Below the pieces are notes generated by a model. That model saw only the letters and a list, made by a program, of their open reading frames with translations, ran no database searches and was not told where the DNA came from. Shown piece by piece: positions 16,859 to 24,793 of a DNA stretch of 64,000 nt. A program made the translations under genes and the position numbers. Position 1 is the first letter of the stretch; each line of letters opens with the position of its first letter. The stretch comes from Sediminibacterium soli (GTDB taxonomy: Bacteria > Bacteroidota > Bacteroidia > Chitinophagales > Chitinophagaceae), in the NCBI RefSeq assembly GCF_009939225.1, contig NZ_JAACJR010000006.1, positions 248,001 through 312,000 on the forward strand, read 5' to 3'.

Positions 16859-19669
16859 TTGCCCAGGAAGAAGTTACCAGCAGAACACAAAAACGATAAG
16901 GCTTTGGCTGGCGGGGATACCGGCCGTATACCGCCCGCCGGCGAGGCAAAAAAGCCGGCAGCCGGTTTGCAGAAACTGATTTTCCGGGTGGGTTTTCATA
17001 CGGAGTTCGGGCAGGAGCTTTTCCTGATGGGCGACCATCCGCTGCTGGGCGGCAACCAGCCCGAGCAGGCCCTGCCCATGCAATATTTTGACGAGGGCAA
17101 CTGGTACCTGGCAATCGATGTGTCTTCCATCGCGTCGCTCGACCAGAAAATCGTATACAATTATGTTCTCCGCAACGCGGACGGCACTTTTCGCTTTGAC
17201 TGGGGCACGGATAAATACATCCATCCTTCCAGGGTCAGCGCTGAAGAACTGGTTTGTATAGACGCCTGGAACCATGCAGGTTATTTTGAAAATAGTTTTT
17301 ACACCGAGCCTTTCCGCAAAGTGCTGCTGAAGGACAACCATACGCCCGTTGTCATTGCATCGCCTGAAAAATACACGCATACCCTGCATGTAAAAACGCC
17401 GTTGCTGCCCCGGGGACAAACGCTGTGTGTACTGGGAAGCTGCGCTGCGCTGCGTAACTGGGACGAAGAGCGCCCGCTGCTGATGGCCCGCGCGGCAGGA
17501 GAGGATGCGTATGAACTGCCGGTGGACCTGTCGGGAGATAGCTTTCCCATCGCCTACAAATACGGGGTATACGATACGGTTGCCGGGAAGTTTGTGGGTT
17601 ACGAAGACGGCCGCAACCGCGTGCTGCACGATTCAGGGAAAGCGGGCCGGCAAACGCTGGCCCACGACGGATGGGCGGCCCTGCCCGCCGACACCTGGAA
17701 AGGCGCAGGCATTGCCATACCCGTGTTCAGTCTGCGTACCGGGAACAGTTTTGGCATTGGCGAGTTCAGCGATATACCCTTGCTGGTTGACTGGGCCAAA
17801 AAAGCCGGTCTTACCATGATCCAGCTGTTGCCGGTGAACGATACAACGGCAACGCATACCTGGATGGATTCCTATCCTTACGCGGCCATCTCGGCTTTTG
17901 CGTTGCACCCCATCTACCTCAACCTCGATAAACTTGCCGGCAAAACCAGGGCACTGCAGAAACTGGAGGCGGAGCGTAAACGGCTGAACGCGCTTGACAA
18001 AGTGGATTATGAAACCGTTGCCGCACTTAAATGGCAATACATACAAACGGCATATAAGGCATCGGATGGAACCTTTCTGCAGGAGCCCGAATACCAGCAG
18101 TATTTTTCGCAGAACCAGCACTGGCTGGTTCCCTATGCCGCATTCTGCTACCTGCGCGATCAGTATGGCACCGTTAATTTTCACCAGTGGCCTGCCTATA
18201 AAAAATACGATGAGCAGTCGGTCAGCGAACTGACCGATCCATCTTCCAGGGCGTTTGCAGAAATAGCGCTGCATTATTTTGTACAGTATCACCTGCACAA
18301 ACAGCTGAAAGAAGCCACTGCGTATGCACATGCAGGCGGACTGATCGTAAAAGGCGATATCGCCATCGGTGTATACCGCTACGGCGCCGATGCCTGGCAG
18401 TCGCCCGAACTGTACCATATGGATTTCCAGGCGGGCGCACCGCCGGATGATTTTGCCGTTACGGGGCAGAACTGGGGTTTTCCGACCTACGACTGGGAAC
18501 GCATGCGCAAAGACGGGTTTGCCTGGTGGAAACAGCGCTTTGAACAGATGAGCGATTATTTCGATGCCTTCCGTATCGATCATATACTGGGGTTCTTCCG
18601 TATCTGGAGCATACCCATGGATGCGGTGGAAGGCATCATGGGGCATTTTGTTCCTGCCATACCCGTACATATTTCAGAATTCCACAGCAGGCAGATCTGG
18701 TTTGACCATCACCGTTATACCCGGCCCTTTATCAACGATGAAGTATTGCGTGAACTGTTTGGCGCCGACAGTGAACTCGTGAAAAGCCTGTTCCTGAAAT
18801 ACGATGGCTTTGGCCAGTATGCACTCAAACCCGAGTACGATACGCAACGGAAAGTGGAAGCGCATTTCAGCACACTGGAACAGGATACCCTGCATTCGAA
18901 AGTGCAGCAGGGACTGTACCAGCTGATCAGCAATGTGCTGCTGTTTGAAGCAGAGAACGGCGAGGCGCAGCAGTACCATTTCCGTTTCGGTATGGAGCAT
19001 ACCAGTTCTTTCCGGCAGCTTGATCCGCATACACAATACCAGCTGAGGGAAGTGTACGTGGATTATTTTTTCCGCAGACAGGACGATTTCTGGATGCGCG
19101 AAGCCATGCAGAAACTGCCGGCGCTGAAGCGTGTTACGAATATGCTGGTATGCGGCGAAGACCTGGGTATGGTACCGGCCTGTGTGCCCGATGTAATGAA
19201 ACAGCTGGGCCTGCTCAGCCTGGAGATACAGCGTATGCCGAAAAATCCTGCCGAGGAATTCTTTCATCCCGCCAATGCACCGTACCTGAGTGTGGTAACA
19301 CCTTCTACGCATGATATGAGCACGGTTCGCGGCTGGTGGACAGAGGACCGCGAACGCACGCAGCATTTTTACAACCAGCAGCTTGGCCAGCCCGGGGAAG
19401 CGCCACAGGATTGCGAAGCCTGGATCAATAAAGCGATCCTGGTGCAGCACCTGTATTCTCCCGCTATGTGGAGCGTGTTTCAGTTGCAGGACCTGCTGGG
19501 CATCGATGAAAGCTTACGCAGAAAAGATCCCGTCGAAGAACGCATCAATATACCTGCCAACCCCAGGCATTACTGGCAATACCGCATGCATATCTGTCTT
19601 GAACAGCTGCTCGCCGAGGAGTCGTTCAACACGGCCCTGAACAAAATGGTGAAAGACAGCGGCCGGTAG
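16859..19669 (+). CDS. malQ: 4-alpha-glucanotransferase, DPE2-like with CBM20 domains
   Basis: 936 residues. A GH77 amylomaltase that transfers alpha-1,4-glucan chains in maltose and glycogen turnover. Two starch-binding CBM20-like domains (about 39-150 and 165-290) precede the GH77 barrel, and the barrel is interrupted by an insertion, as in plant DPE2. Catalytic residues are intact: nucleophile Asp574 (FRIDHILG), acid/base Glu767 (CGEDLG) and Asp819 (STHDMS). No ATG is in frame before the first CBM. I chose TTG at 16859 (reading MPRKKLPAEHK). The ATG at 16849 is out of frame and stops after 16 codons. It lies divergent from the carboxylase gene, with no other glycogen genes adjacent. Confidence 0.92.
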   Translation: MPRKKLPAEHKNDKALAGGDTGRIPPAGEAKKPAAGLQKLIFRVGFHTEFGQELFLMGDHPLLGGNQPEQALPMQYFDEGNWYLAIDVSSIASLDQKIVYNYVLRNADGTFRFDWGTDKYIHPSRVSAEELVCIDAWNHAGYFENSFYTEPFRKVLLKDNHTPVVIASPEKYTHTLHVKTPLLPRGQTLCVLGSCAALRNWDEERPLLMARAAGEDAYELPVDLSGDSFPIAYKYGVYDTVAGKFVGYEDGRNRVLHDSGKAGRQTLAHDGWAALPADTWKGAGIAIPVFSLRTGNSFGIGEFSDIPLLVDWAKKAGLTMIQLLPVNDTTATHTWMDSYPYAAISAFALHPIYLNLDKLAGKTRALQKLEAERKRLNALDKVDYETVAALKWQYIQTAYKASDGTFLQEPEYQQYFSQNQHWLVPYAAFCYLRDQYGTVNFHQWPAYKKYDEQSVSELTDPSSRAFAEIALHYFVQYHLHKQLKEATAYAHAGGLIVKGDIAIGVYRYGADAWQSPELYHMDFQAGAPPDDFAVTGQNWGFPTYDWERMRKDGFAWWKQRFEQMSDYFDAFRIDHILGFFRIWSIPMDAVEGIMGHFVPAIPVHISEFHSRQIWFDHHRYTRPFINDEVLRELFGADSELVKSLFLKYDGFGQYALKPEYDTQRKVEAHFSTLEQDTLHSKVQQGLYQLISNVLLFEAENGEAQQYHFRFGMEHTSSFRQLDPHTQYQLREVYVDYFFRRQDDFWMREAMQKLPALKRVTNMLVCGEDLGMVPACVPDVMKQLGLLSLEIQRMPKNPAEEFFHPANAPYLSVVTPSTHDMSTVRGWWTEDRERTQHFYNQQLGQPGEAPQDCEAWINKAILVQHLYSPAMWSVFQLQDLLGIDESLRRKDPVEERINIPANPRHYWQYRMHICLEQLLAEESFNTALNKMVKDSGR

Positions 19670-19732
19670 TGCGTCCATGCCTGCGATGGCGGTTTCGGGC
19701 TTCTTCTGTTTCTTTGCAAAAAACAACCGCCA

Positions 19733-20746
19733 TTGAAGCTGTACTACCGATCTGTCAGTCTTGCCTTTGAATACCCGTTTACGATCTCCGGCGGCCGCAG
19801 CAAAACGCACCAGCCTTCCCTGGTGGTGGCGCTGCAATTGGGCGACCAGGTGGGTTATGGAGAAGCACCGGCCATTGCGTATTACAATGTAACGGTGGAG
19901 CAACTGATAGAGACGCTGGAATCGAAAAGAACCCTGGTGGAGAAATTTGCCCTGACGGAGCCCGAGCGCTACTGGCATTACCTGCACCATCTTTTTCCCA
20001 ACGATCCCTTCCTGGTATGCGCGCTTGATATGGCCTGCTGGGACCTGTTTGGTAAAATGAAAGGGAAACCGCTGTTCCGGCTCTGGAATACAGCCTGGGA
20101 GAACACACCTGTCACCGACTACACCATCGGAATCGATACCATTGAAAAAATGGTGGCAAAAATGAAAGCCAAACCATGGCCGGTATATAAGATCAAACTG
20201 GGCACGGCCGAAGATATCGGTATCGTGGAAGCCCTGCGCAGACATACCGATGCGGTGCTTCGTGTGGATGCCAACGCCGGCTGGACGGTTGATGAAGCAC
20301 TGGCGAAAATACCCGCGCTTGCTTCCCTGGGCGTTGAATTCATTGAGCAGCCGCTGGCAAAGGACGACTGGGAGGGGATGAAAATCCTGTACGCCCAATC
20401 GCCGCTTCCGTTGTTTGCAGATGAAAGCTGTGTATCGGAAGCAGATGTCAGCAAATGCCAGAACCATTTTCATGGCATCAATATCAAACTCACCAAATGC
20501 AGCGGCATCACACCCGCACAGCGGATGATCAGGGAAGCGCGTGCACTGGATATGCAGGTAATGATGGGCAGTATGAACGAATCCTCCATCGGCTCCGCAG
20601 CCATCGCCAATTTTCTTCCCCAGCTGGATCATGCAGATATGGACGGCCCTTTGCTGCTGTCAGAAGACCTCGCGACAGGCATCTCGTTCCAGGATGGACA
20701 GGTAGGGTTGTCGGGAGCGCCTGGTCTGGGGGTGAGGGTGGTGTGA
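19733..20746 (+). CDS. Dipeptide epimerase (L-Ala-D/L-Glu epimerase type)
   Basis: 337 residues of the enolase superfamily, muconate-lactonizing subgroup. The pair of catalytic lysines is Lys153/Lys155 (YKIKLG) and Lys255 (LTKCSG). Metal ligands are Asp179 (VDANAGW), Glu205 (FIEQPL) and Asp230 (ADESC). The motif MGSMNESSIG near 287 and the C-terminal DMDGPLLL match dipeptide epimerases, which recycle murein peptides such as L-Ala-D-Glu. Exact specificity cannot be read. The start is TTG at 19733 (MKLYYRS), only 63 bp after malQ on the same strand. Followed by a strong hairpin. Confidence 0.9.
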   Translation: MKLYYRSVSLAFEYPFTISGGRSKTHQPSLVVALQLGDQVGYGEAPAIAYYNVTVEQLIETLESKRTLVEKFALTEPERYWHYLHHLFPNDPFLVCALDMACWDLFGKMKGKPLFRLWNTAWENTPVTDYTIGIDTIEKMVAKMKAKPWPVYKIKLGTAEDIGIVEALRRHTDAVLRVDANAGWTVDEALAKIPALASLGVEFIEQPLAKDDWEGMKILYAQSPLPLFADESCVSEADVSKCQNHFHGINIKLTKCSGITPAQRMIREARALDMQVMMGSMNESSIGSAAIANFLPQLDHADMDGPLLLSEDLATGISFQDGQVGLSGAPGLGVRVV

Positions 20747-20770
20747 GAGGTTGCATTGTTATATGGTTAA

Positions 20771-20821
20771 ATGGTTGTATGGCTGCATTGTTTCCAGACA
20801 ACAATTCAGCCATACAACCAT
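20771..20821. repeat. Word-built hairpin, 22-bp arms
   Basis: Arms 20771-20792 and 20800-20821 pair over 22 bp with one mismatch and a 7-nt loop. The arm core is ATGGTTGTATGGCTG, preceded by a half copy (ATGGTTAA). It lies 24 bp after the dipeptide epimerase stop. Similar words are found in the hairpin at 61184-61238. It could fold as a terminator stem but has no T run. Confidence 0.85.
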
Positions 20822-20974
20822 ATAGCCATTTAGTAGCAATACCTTCCCGCCGCCTTCCATCCCCCCACTCGCCGATAACCGATCCCGCCCGCGCAATCAT
20901 TCACAGAACTATAACAGTTGTTAGTATTTCTGGCACCGGCTTTGGATGGTACTGGGTAATAAAAACCATTCTAT

Positions 20975-21526
20975 ATGAAAAATTTATTACTCGCAACGGC
21001 TTTCGCGGTAGGTGCTTCTCTTTATGCAAATCATACGGAAGCACAGCTGCGTGTGAACGTGAACCTGAATATTGGTCGTCCCAGCTGGGGTATCCCGGGC
21101 CAGCAGATGGGTGATTTTTATTACCTGCCCGAGATAGACGCTTATTACGACCTGCAGCGTGCGCAGTTCGTTTATTTCGATAACAGGGGACAATGGATCT
21201 ATGCACAGCAGTTGCCCGGCTATTATAGGAATTATGACCTGGCACGCGGTTACAAGGTATTTATCAACGATCCCTGTCCGTACGCGCATCCTGATAGGTA
21301 CAGGAGAAAATACGCCAGGTATTACAATGGATACGGTTACCAGGGCATGATGAACAACAGGCGAAACAAGTGGGAGGATGACGATGACGACGACCGCGAC
21401 GACCGTTTTAACCGCGGCAGGGGTAACCAGCGATTTGACAACCGACGTTTCGAAGACGGGCGCGATAACGACCGCGACTACGATAACTGGAATGGCGGCG
21501 GTCGCTGGAACGGCAGAAGAGGTTAG
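20975..21526 (+). CDS. Secreted low-complexity protein, unknown
   Basis: 183 residues; I do not recognise the family. A signal peptide covers residues 1-23 (ending THTEA-like, then QLRVNVNLN). The middle (about 35-115) is rich in Tyr and Gly with patterned YYLPEIDAYYDLQRAQFVYF, suggesting a small folded beta domain. From about 128 on it becomes a polar tail of Asp, Arg, Asn and Gly, with a run of six Asp. The tail is likely disordered and highly charged. The gene has its own terminator. It could coat the outer surface or bind cations, but there is no direct evidence. Confidence 0.7.
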   Translation: MKNLLLATAFAVGASLYANHTEAQLRVNVNLNIGRPSWGIPGQQMGDFYYLPEIDAYYDLQRAQFVYFDNRGQWIYAQQLPGYYRNYDLARGYKVFINDPCPYAHPDRYRRKYARYYNGYGYQGMMNNRRNKWEDDDDDDRDDRFNRGRGNQRFDNRRFEDGRDNDRDYDNWNGGGRWNGRRG

Positions 21527-21549
21527 GTTAATGGCTTCTAATGATTGCG

Positions 21550-21581
21550 GCGCGGTGGTGTAAAGCCATCGCGCTTTTTTT
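21550..21581 (+). terminator. Terminator of the secreted-protein gene
   Basis: 9-bp stem GCGCGGTGG / CCATCGCGC (one mismatch), 7-nt loop, followed by seven T. It starts 24 bp after the stop at 21526. Confidence 0.85.
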
Positions 21582-21635
21582 GCCGTCGGTATGGATTACC
21601 GGTTGCCAATTCTTCGTTATTAAGGATCGCTGCGC

Positions 21636-21643
21636 TACATTTG
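21636..21643 (+). promoter_or_regulatory. TACATTTG -7 box for trmH
   Basis: TACATTTG lies 26 nt before the ATG at 21670, after the upstream terminator. The -33 element is weak. Confidence 0.45.
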
Positions 21644-21669
21644 GTCTTCATTTTTATCTTTTACTGTTC

Positions 21670-22275
21670 ATGACCCCGCAACGATACCAGAAGCTTTGGA
21701 ATGTACTCAGTAAACGCCAGGCAGGACTGGCGGTGGTGATGGAAAACGTAAACGACCCGCACAATATTTCCGCGGTAATGCGTACCTGCGATGCGGTAGG
21801 CATACAGGATATCTACATACTGAACACAAAAATACCCAGGCATAAGAAATTCGGCGCCAAAAGCAGCAGCAGCGCGGCCAAATGGCTGTCTGTTCACCAG
21901 TACGAGGATACGCAGGCATGTTTTACCGAGTTGCGGAAACATTACGACAAAATACTGACCACACATCTTTCTTCGGATGCCGTAAGTTTGTATGAGATTG
22001 ATTTTACGGGAAGGATCGCACTGGTTTTTGGTAATGAACATGCCGGTGTGAGCGAGGAGATCAGGGCATTGGCCGATGGCAATTTTCTGATACCGCAGAT
22101 GGGCATCATACAAAGCCTGAATATTTCCGTGGCATGCGCCGTCAGTATCTACGAAGCCCTGCGGCAGAAAACCCTGGCGGGGCAGTATGCAGCGCCTTCG
22201 CTTCCGGAGCAGAAAAGGGAGACGCTGATGAAAGAATGGGGATTGAACGAAAACAACGCTAATACCGCATTATGA
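21670..22275 (+). CDS. tRNA (guanosine-2'-O-)-methyltransferase TrmH-like
   Basis: 201 residues from the ATG at 21670. The open frame reaches back to 21541, but that part runs through the upstream terminator. SpoU/TrmH knotted methyltransferase with the three motifs: motif 1 MENVNDPHNISAVMRTCDAVG, broken here as NVNDPHN and AVMRT; motif 2 LVFGNEHAGVSEE; motif 3 PQMGIIQSLNISVACAVS. The N-terminus MTPQRYQKLWNVL with VVMEN fits TrmH, which makes Gm18 in tRNA. Other SpoU enzymes cannot be excluded. Its stop overlaps the thioredoxin ATG by 4 nt. Confidence 0.88.
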   Translation: MTPQRYQKLWNVLSKRQAGLAVVMENVNDPHNISAVMRTCDAVGIQDIYILNTKIPRHKKFGAKSSSSAAKWLSVHQYEDTQACFTELRKHYDKILTTHLSSDAVSLYEIDFTGRIALVFGNEHAGVSEEIRALADGNFLIPQMGIIQSLNISVACAVSIYEALRQKTLAGQYAAPSLPEQKRETLMKEWGLNENNANTAL

Positions 22276-22751
22276 AAAAGATAGGCATCGTTCTGCTGCT
22301 GCTCTGCTTCCTGCAGGCACTGCAGGCCCAGGAGATCAAAAAACTGAAAATAGACCAGTTGACCAGGCTCATTGATACGAGCTCCGTTCCCACGGTAGTT
22401 ACTTTCTGGGCTACCTGGTGCGGCCCCTGTGTACGGGAGATACCCTGGTTTGAAAAAAATGTGGCGGCCTACGGCAAGAAAATAAAGATGCTGCTGGTAA
22501 GCATCGACTTCGCCGAAGACTATCCCGTATCCATCCGCGATTTTGCAAAGAAACAGGGATACAAATCGCAGGTGCTATGGCTTAATGAAACCAATGCCGA
22601 TGTGTTTTGTCCGCGCATCGACAAGAGCTGGGAAGGCGCCATTCCCGCCACCCTGATGGTCAACAACAAAACCAAATACCGCCAGTTCTTCGGCCAGCAA
22701 TTGCCCGAAGAAAGATTTAAACTGGAACTGGAGAAACTGGTAAAGGAATAG
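22272..22751 (+). CDS. Periplasmic thioredoxin-like (TlpA-type) protein
   Basis: 159 residues. Signal peptide 1-19 (LLLLCFLQALQA-Q). Thioredoxin fold with active site WCGPC at about residues 49-53 (FWATWCGPCVREIPWF) and the cis-proline region GAIPATLMVNN. Likely a periplasmic disulfide reductase or resolvase. Start codon inside the trmH stop (ATGA) indicates translational coupling, although the functions look unrelated. Transcription ends at the large hairpin that follows. Confidence 0.9.
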   Translation: MKKIGIVLLLLCFLQALQAQEIKKLKIDQLTRLIDTSSVPTVVTFWATWCGPCVREIPWFEKNVAAYGKKIKMLLVSIDFAEDYPVSIRDFAKKQGYKSQVLWLNETNADVFCPRIDKSWEGAIPATLMVNNKTKYRQFFGQQLPEERFKLELEKLVKE

Positions 22752-22770
22752 GGGAGAAATCAAAAATTAA

Positions 22771-22853
22771 AAATCAAAATTCAAAATTTTTTGGCCGCAG
22801 ATTCGCAGATGTCCCATAATCTGCGGATCTGCGGCCATTTTGAATATTGATTT
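22771..22853. repeat. Word-built hairpin between convergent genes
   Basis: Two nested inverted repeats. The inner one, GGCCGCAGATTCGCAGAT (22793-22810), pairs with 22819-22836 at 17 of 18 positions across an 8-nt loop. The outer one, AAATCAAAATTCAAAAT (22771-22787), pairs with 22837-22853 at 16 of 17. Each arm contains a tandem word (GCAGATTCGCAGAT; AAAATTCAAAATT). It ends just before the stop of the small membrane gene. Confidence 0.85.
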
Positions 22854-22861
22854 GTTCGATC

Positions 22862-23053
22862 CTATACTTCCTCCTCTTCGGCGCTCTGCGTCAGCTGGTT
22901 TACGAGGTAGATGCAGACCCAAAGCGCGCCCAGGCTTCCGAGGGCCAGGAAGATGCCGAGGGCATTGTAATTGTTGATACTGTCGGCTAATGCATAGGTG
23001 ATAAAGAAGAGTACCACCAGAATGATGCTGTTGCGTAAAAATGGACGATACAT
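22862..23053 (-). CDS. 63-residue membrane protein, unknown
   Basis: Start chosen at ATG 23053 (MYRPFLRNSI). The open frame runs further upstream, but that part is polar and overlaps the thioredoxin-like gene end. Two hydrophobic helices (about 9-22 and 30-50: SIILVVLFFITYALA and GIFLALGSLGALWVCIYLV) and an acidic tail ending SAEEEEV. I do not recognise the family. It is tandem with and 74 bp downstream of the thioredoxin-like gene and ends at the hairpin. Confidence 0.6.
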   Translation of the reverse strand: MYRPFLRNSIILVVLFFITYALADSINNYNALGIFLALGSLGALWVCIYLVNQLTQSAEEEEV

Positions 23054-23127
23054 AAGCAAACGTTTAGGTGAGCAATCGGGATTTACTATGTGATGCCGTT
23101 TTTCCGGGATTCCATAAAAAAGGGGAA

Positions 23128-23727
23128 TTAACTGCGTTTGATGCCACAACCCATTGACCGGCTTTCTTTTACCGTTACGGGTTTGCCGGCGGCCATTTCC
23201 AGTATCGCTTCCCTTGCATGGTTTCTTTTTACATTGCCCGCGTTGGCGGGGTTATCGTCTATGGCCCCTTTGTATTGCAATTTGTCCGCTGCATCAAAAA
23301 GGTATACTTCCGGGGTGCGGCTGGCGCCAAAGGCATTGGCCATTTTTGACTCCTTGTCCAGCACGTAATAAAAACGATAGTCCTCTGTTTTGGCGTACGC
23401 CTGCATATCAGCAAAAGAGTCTCCGTCGTCGCGCCCGCCTTCGTTGGAATTGAGCAGGATCACGCCTATCTGGTGCTGTTTTGCAAACGCTGCCAGCTGC
23501 CTGGTGCGCGCCCTGTTCTTCATCACATAAGGGCAGGTATTGCAGGAAAACATCACCAGCAGGCCATTCTTCAGCCTGGCGTCGTTCAGCGATACTTCTT
23601 TTCCGGAAATATCTTTCATTTCGGTTTGTGCCATTGGGATCTGGCTGCCCAGCGCGAGAGAAGTTTGTTGCGCGCGTAAAACGCTTCCGGTCAGTAAAAA
23701 AAGGACTGCTGCGATAACTGTTTTCAT
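23128..23727 (-). CDS. Exported thioredoxin family protein
   Basis: 199 residues. Signal peptide 1-19 (ending LRA-QQ). A peroxiredoxin/AhpC-TSA-like thioredoxin fold with a CxxC-like active site in FSCNTCPYVMKN, and a GGRDDGDSFADMQAYAKTE helix typical of a Bacteroidota subgroup. The cis-proline loop is SRTPEVYLFD. A further pair of cysteines or metal ligands is missing, with only Cys in the tail SMGCGIKRS. Probably a redox protein outside the cytoplasm. The substrate is unknown. Confidence 0.85.
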   Translation of the reverse strand: MKTVIAAVLFLLTGSVLRAQQTSLALGSQIPMAQTEMKDISGKEVSLNDARLKNGLLVMFSCNTCPYVMKNRARTRQLAAFAKQHQIGVILLNSNEGGRDDGDSFADMQAYAKTEDYRFYYVLDKESKMANAFGASRTPEVYLFDAADKLQYKGAIDDNPANAGNVKRNHAREAILEMAAGKPVTVKESRSMGCGIKRS

Positions 23728-23774
23728 ATGATCTGGAAATGAATAGTGAATAATCGGCCACCTGTGATGAGGTG

Positions 23775-24791
23775 CTACTTTTGGTTGTTGGCCTTTGGTC
23801 TGTGGCTTTCTTCCCCGAGTGCTTTTTCTTCCAGTTTTGCCTCGTCGCGCTGCATGCGGGCCTCGGCCTCTCTGGTAAGATAAACAATACTTACATTCAA
23901 TTCAAAGCCGATGAGCAGAATTAACGAATTGATGTAGATCAGCACCATGATGATCAGCACCGTGCCGATGGAGCCGTACACCTTGTTATAGCTGCCGAAA
24001 TTGTTGACCCAATAAGAGAACAGGGCGATGGTGGCCAGTGTAAGCGCCGTAGCCAGTATGGCGCCGGGTGAACGCAGTTTCCAGCGTTTCCGGATAGAGG
24101 GCGCATATTTGTAGATCAGGGCTATACCAAAATAAAGCAGGCCCAGGATGATGGTCCATCGCAGGCCGTTCCACCAGGGAATCCGCTCGGCCCTTTTCAT
24201 GTTGAAGATTTTCTTGAGTACAAAAACCAGTTGCTCACCGCCCACCAGCAGTGCAAACGTAGAGATCATCACCAGCACGATCAGGAGGAACGTAAGCCGG
24301 ATGGCCCGCACCCTTTTCTGGAAAAAATACCTTCGCTTCGGTTCATGGATCGATTTGTCGAAACTGCGGATCACACCCATCATGGCATTGGAAGCATAAA
24401 AGATCAGCGCCAGGAAGCCGAAAGAAAACACACCCGCATGACCCGTGTTCAGCAGATCGGTGATCAGGTTCCTGATAAGCTGGTAAGTATTGGTGTTTGG
24501 CGAGATATCCCTGAATACATTCAGTATTTCCTTCTGCATGTTCTGTGCATTGGGGAAAAACGGTATCAGCGAAAAAAGAAACAGTATGGCTGCAGGCAGG
24601 GCCATCACCAGGTTAAAAGAGATCGCTGCCGCCCGCTCGTTGAGTCCCACTTTTTGGACCTGTTTGGTAAAGAACACGATCACATCATACAGCGGCAGGT
24701 TCTGGAAACCGGGCAGCACAATGGTCTTGCTTTTCGTAACCAGAAAAGCTCCCGGTGCAGAGTCCCATATCATTTTTTCCAGCTTTGTCAA
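23775..24791 (-). CDS. YihY/BrkB family inner-membrane protein
   Basis: 338 residues. After about 60 polar residues there are six transmembrane segments (around 66-88, 132-150, 182-205, 220-240, 253-270, 280-305). Conserved family features include AAAISFNLVMALPAAI in the first helix region and the later FSYWVNNFGSYNKVYGSIGTVLI. The family was once called ribonuclease BN by mistake. Its true role is unknown. The start lies 2 bp after the stop of mltG, so the two form one transcription unit. The C-terminal tail is charged and cytoplasmic. Confidence 0.9.
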   Translation of the reverse strand: MTKLEKMIWDSAPGAFLVTKSKTIVLPGFQNLPLYDVIVFFTKQVQKVGLNERAAAISFNLVMALPAAILFLFSLIPFFPNAQNMQKEILNVFRDISPNTNTYQLIRNLITDLLNTGHAGVFSFGFLALIFYASNAMMGVIRSFDKSIHEPKRRYFFQKRVRAIRLTFLLIVLVMISTFALLVGGEQLVFVLKKIFNMKRAERIPWWNGLRWTIILGLLYFGIALIYKYAPSIRKRWKLRSPGAILATALTLATIALFSYWVNNFGSYNKVYGSIGTVLIIMVLIYINSLILLIGFELNVSIVYLTREAEARMQRDEAKLEEKALGEESHRPKANNQK

Positions 24792-24793
24792 GA

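Noticed and set aside
20455-21114. 219-codon plus-strand frame over the dipeptide epimerase end
   Set aside because: It spans the 3' end of the epimerase gene, the hairpin and the start of the secreted protein in another frame. It is a shadow.
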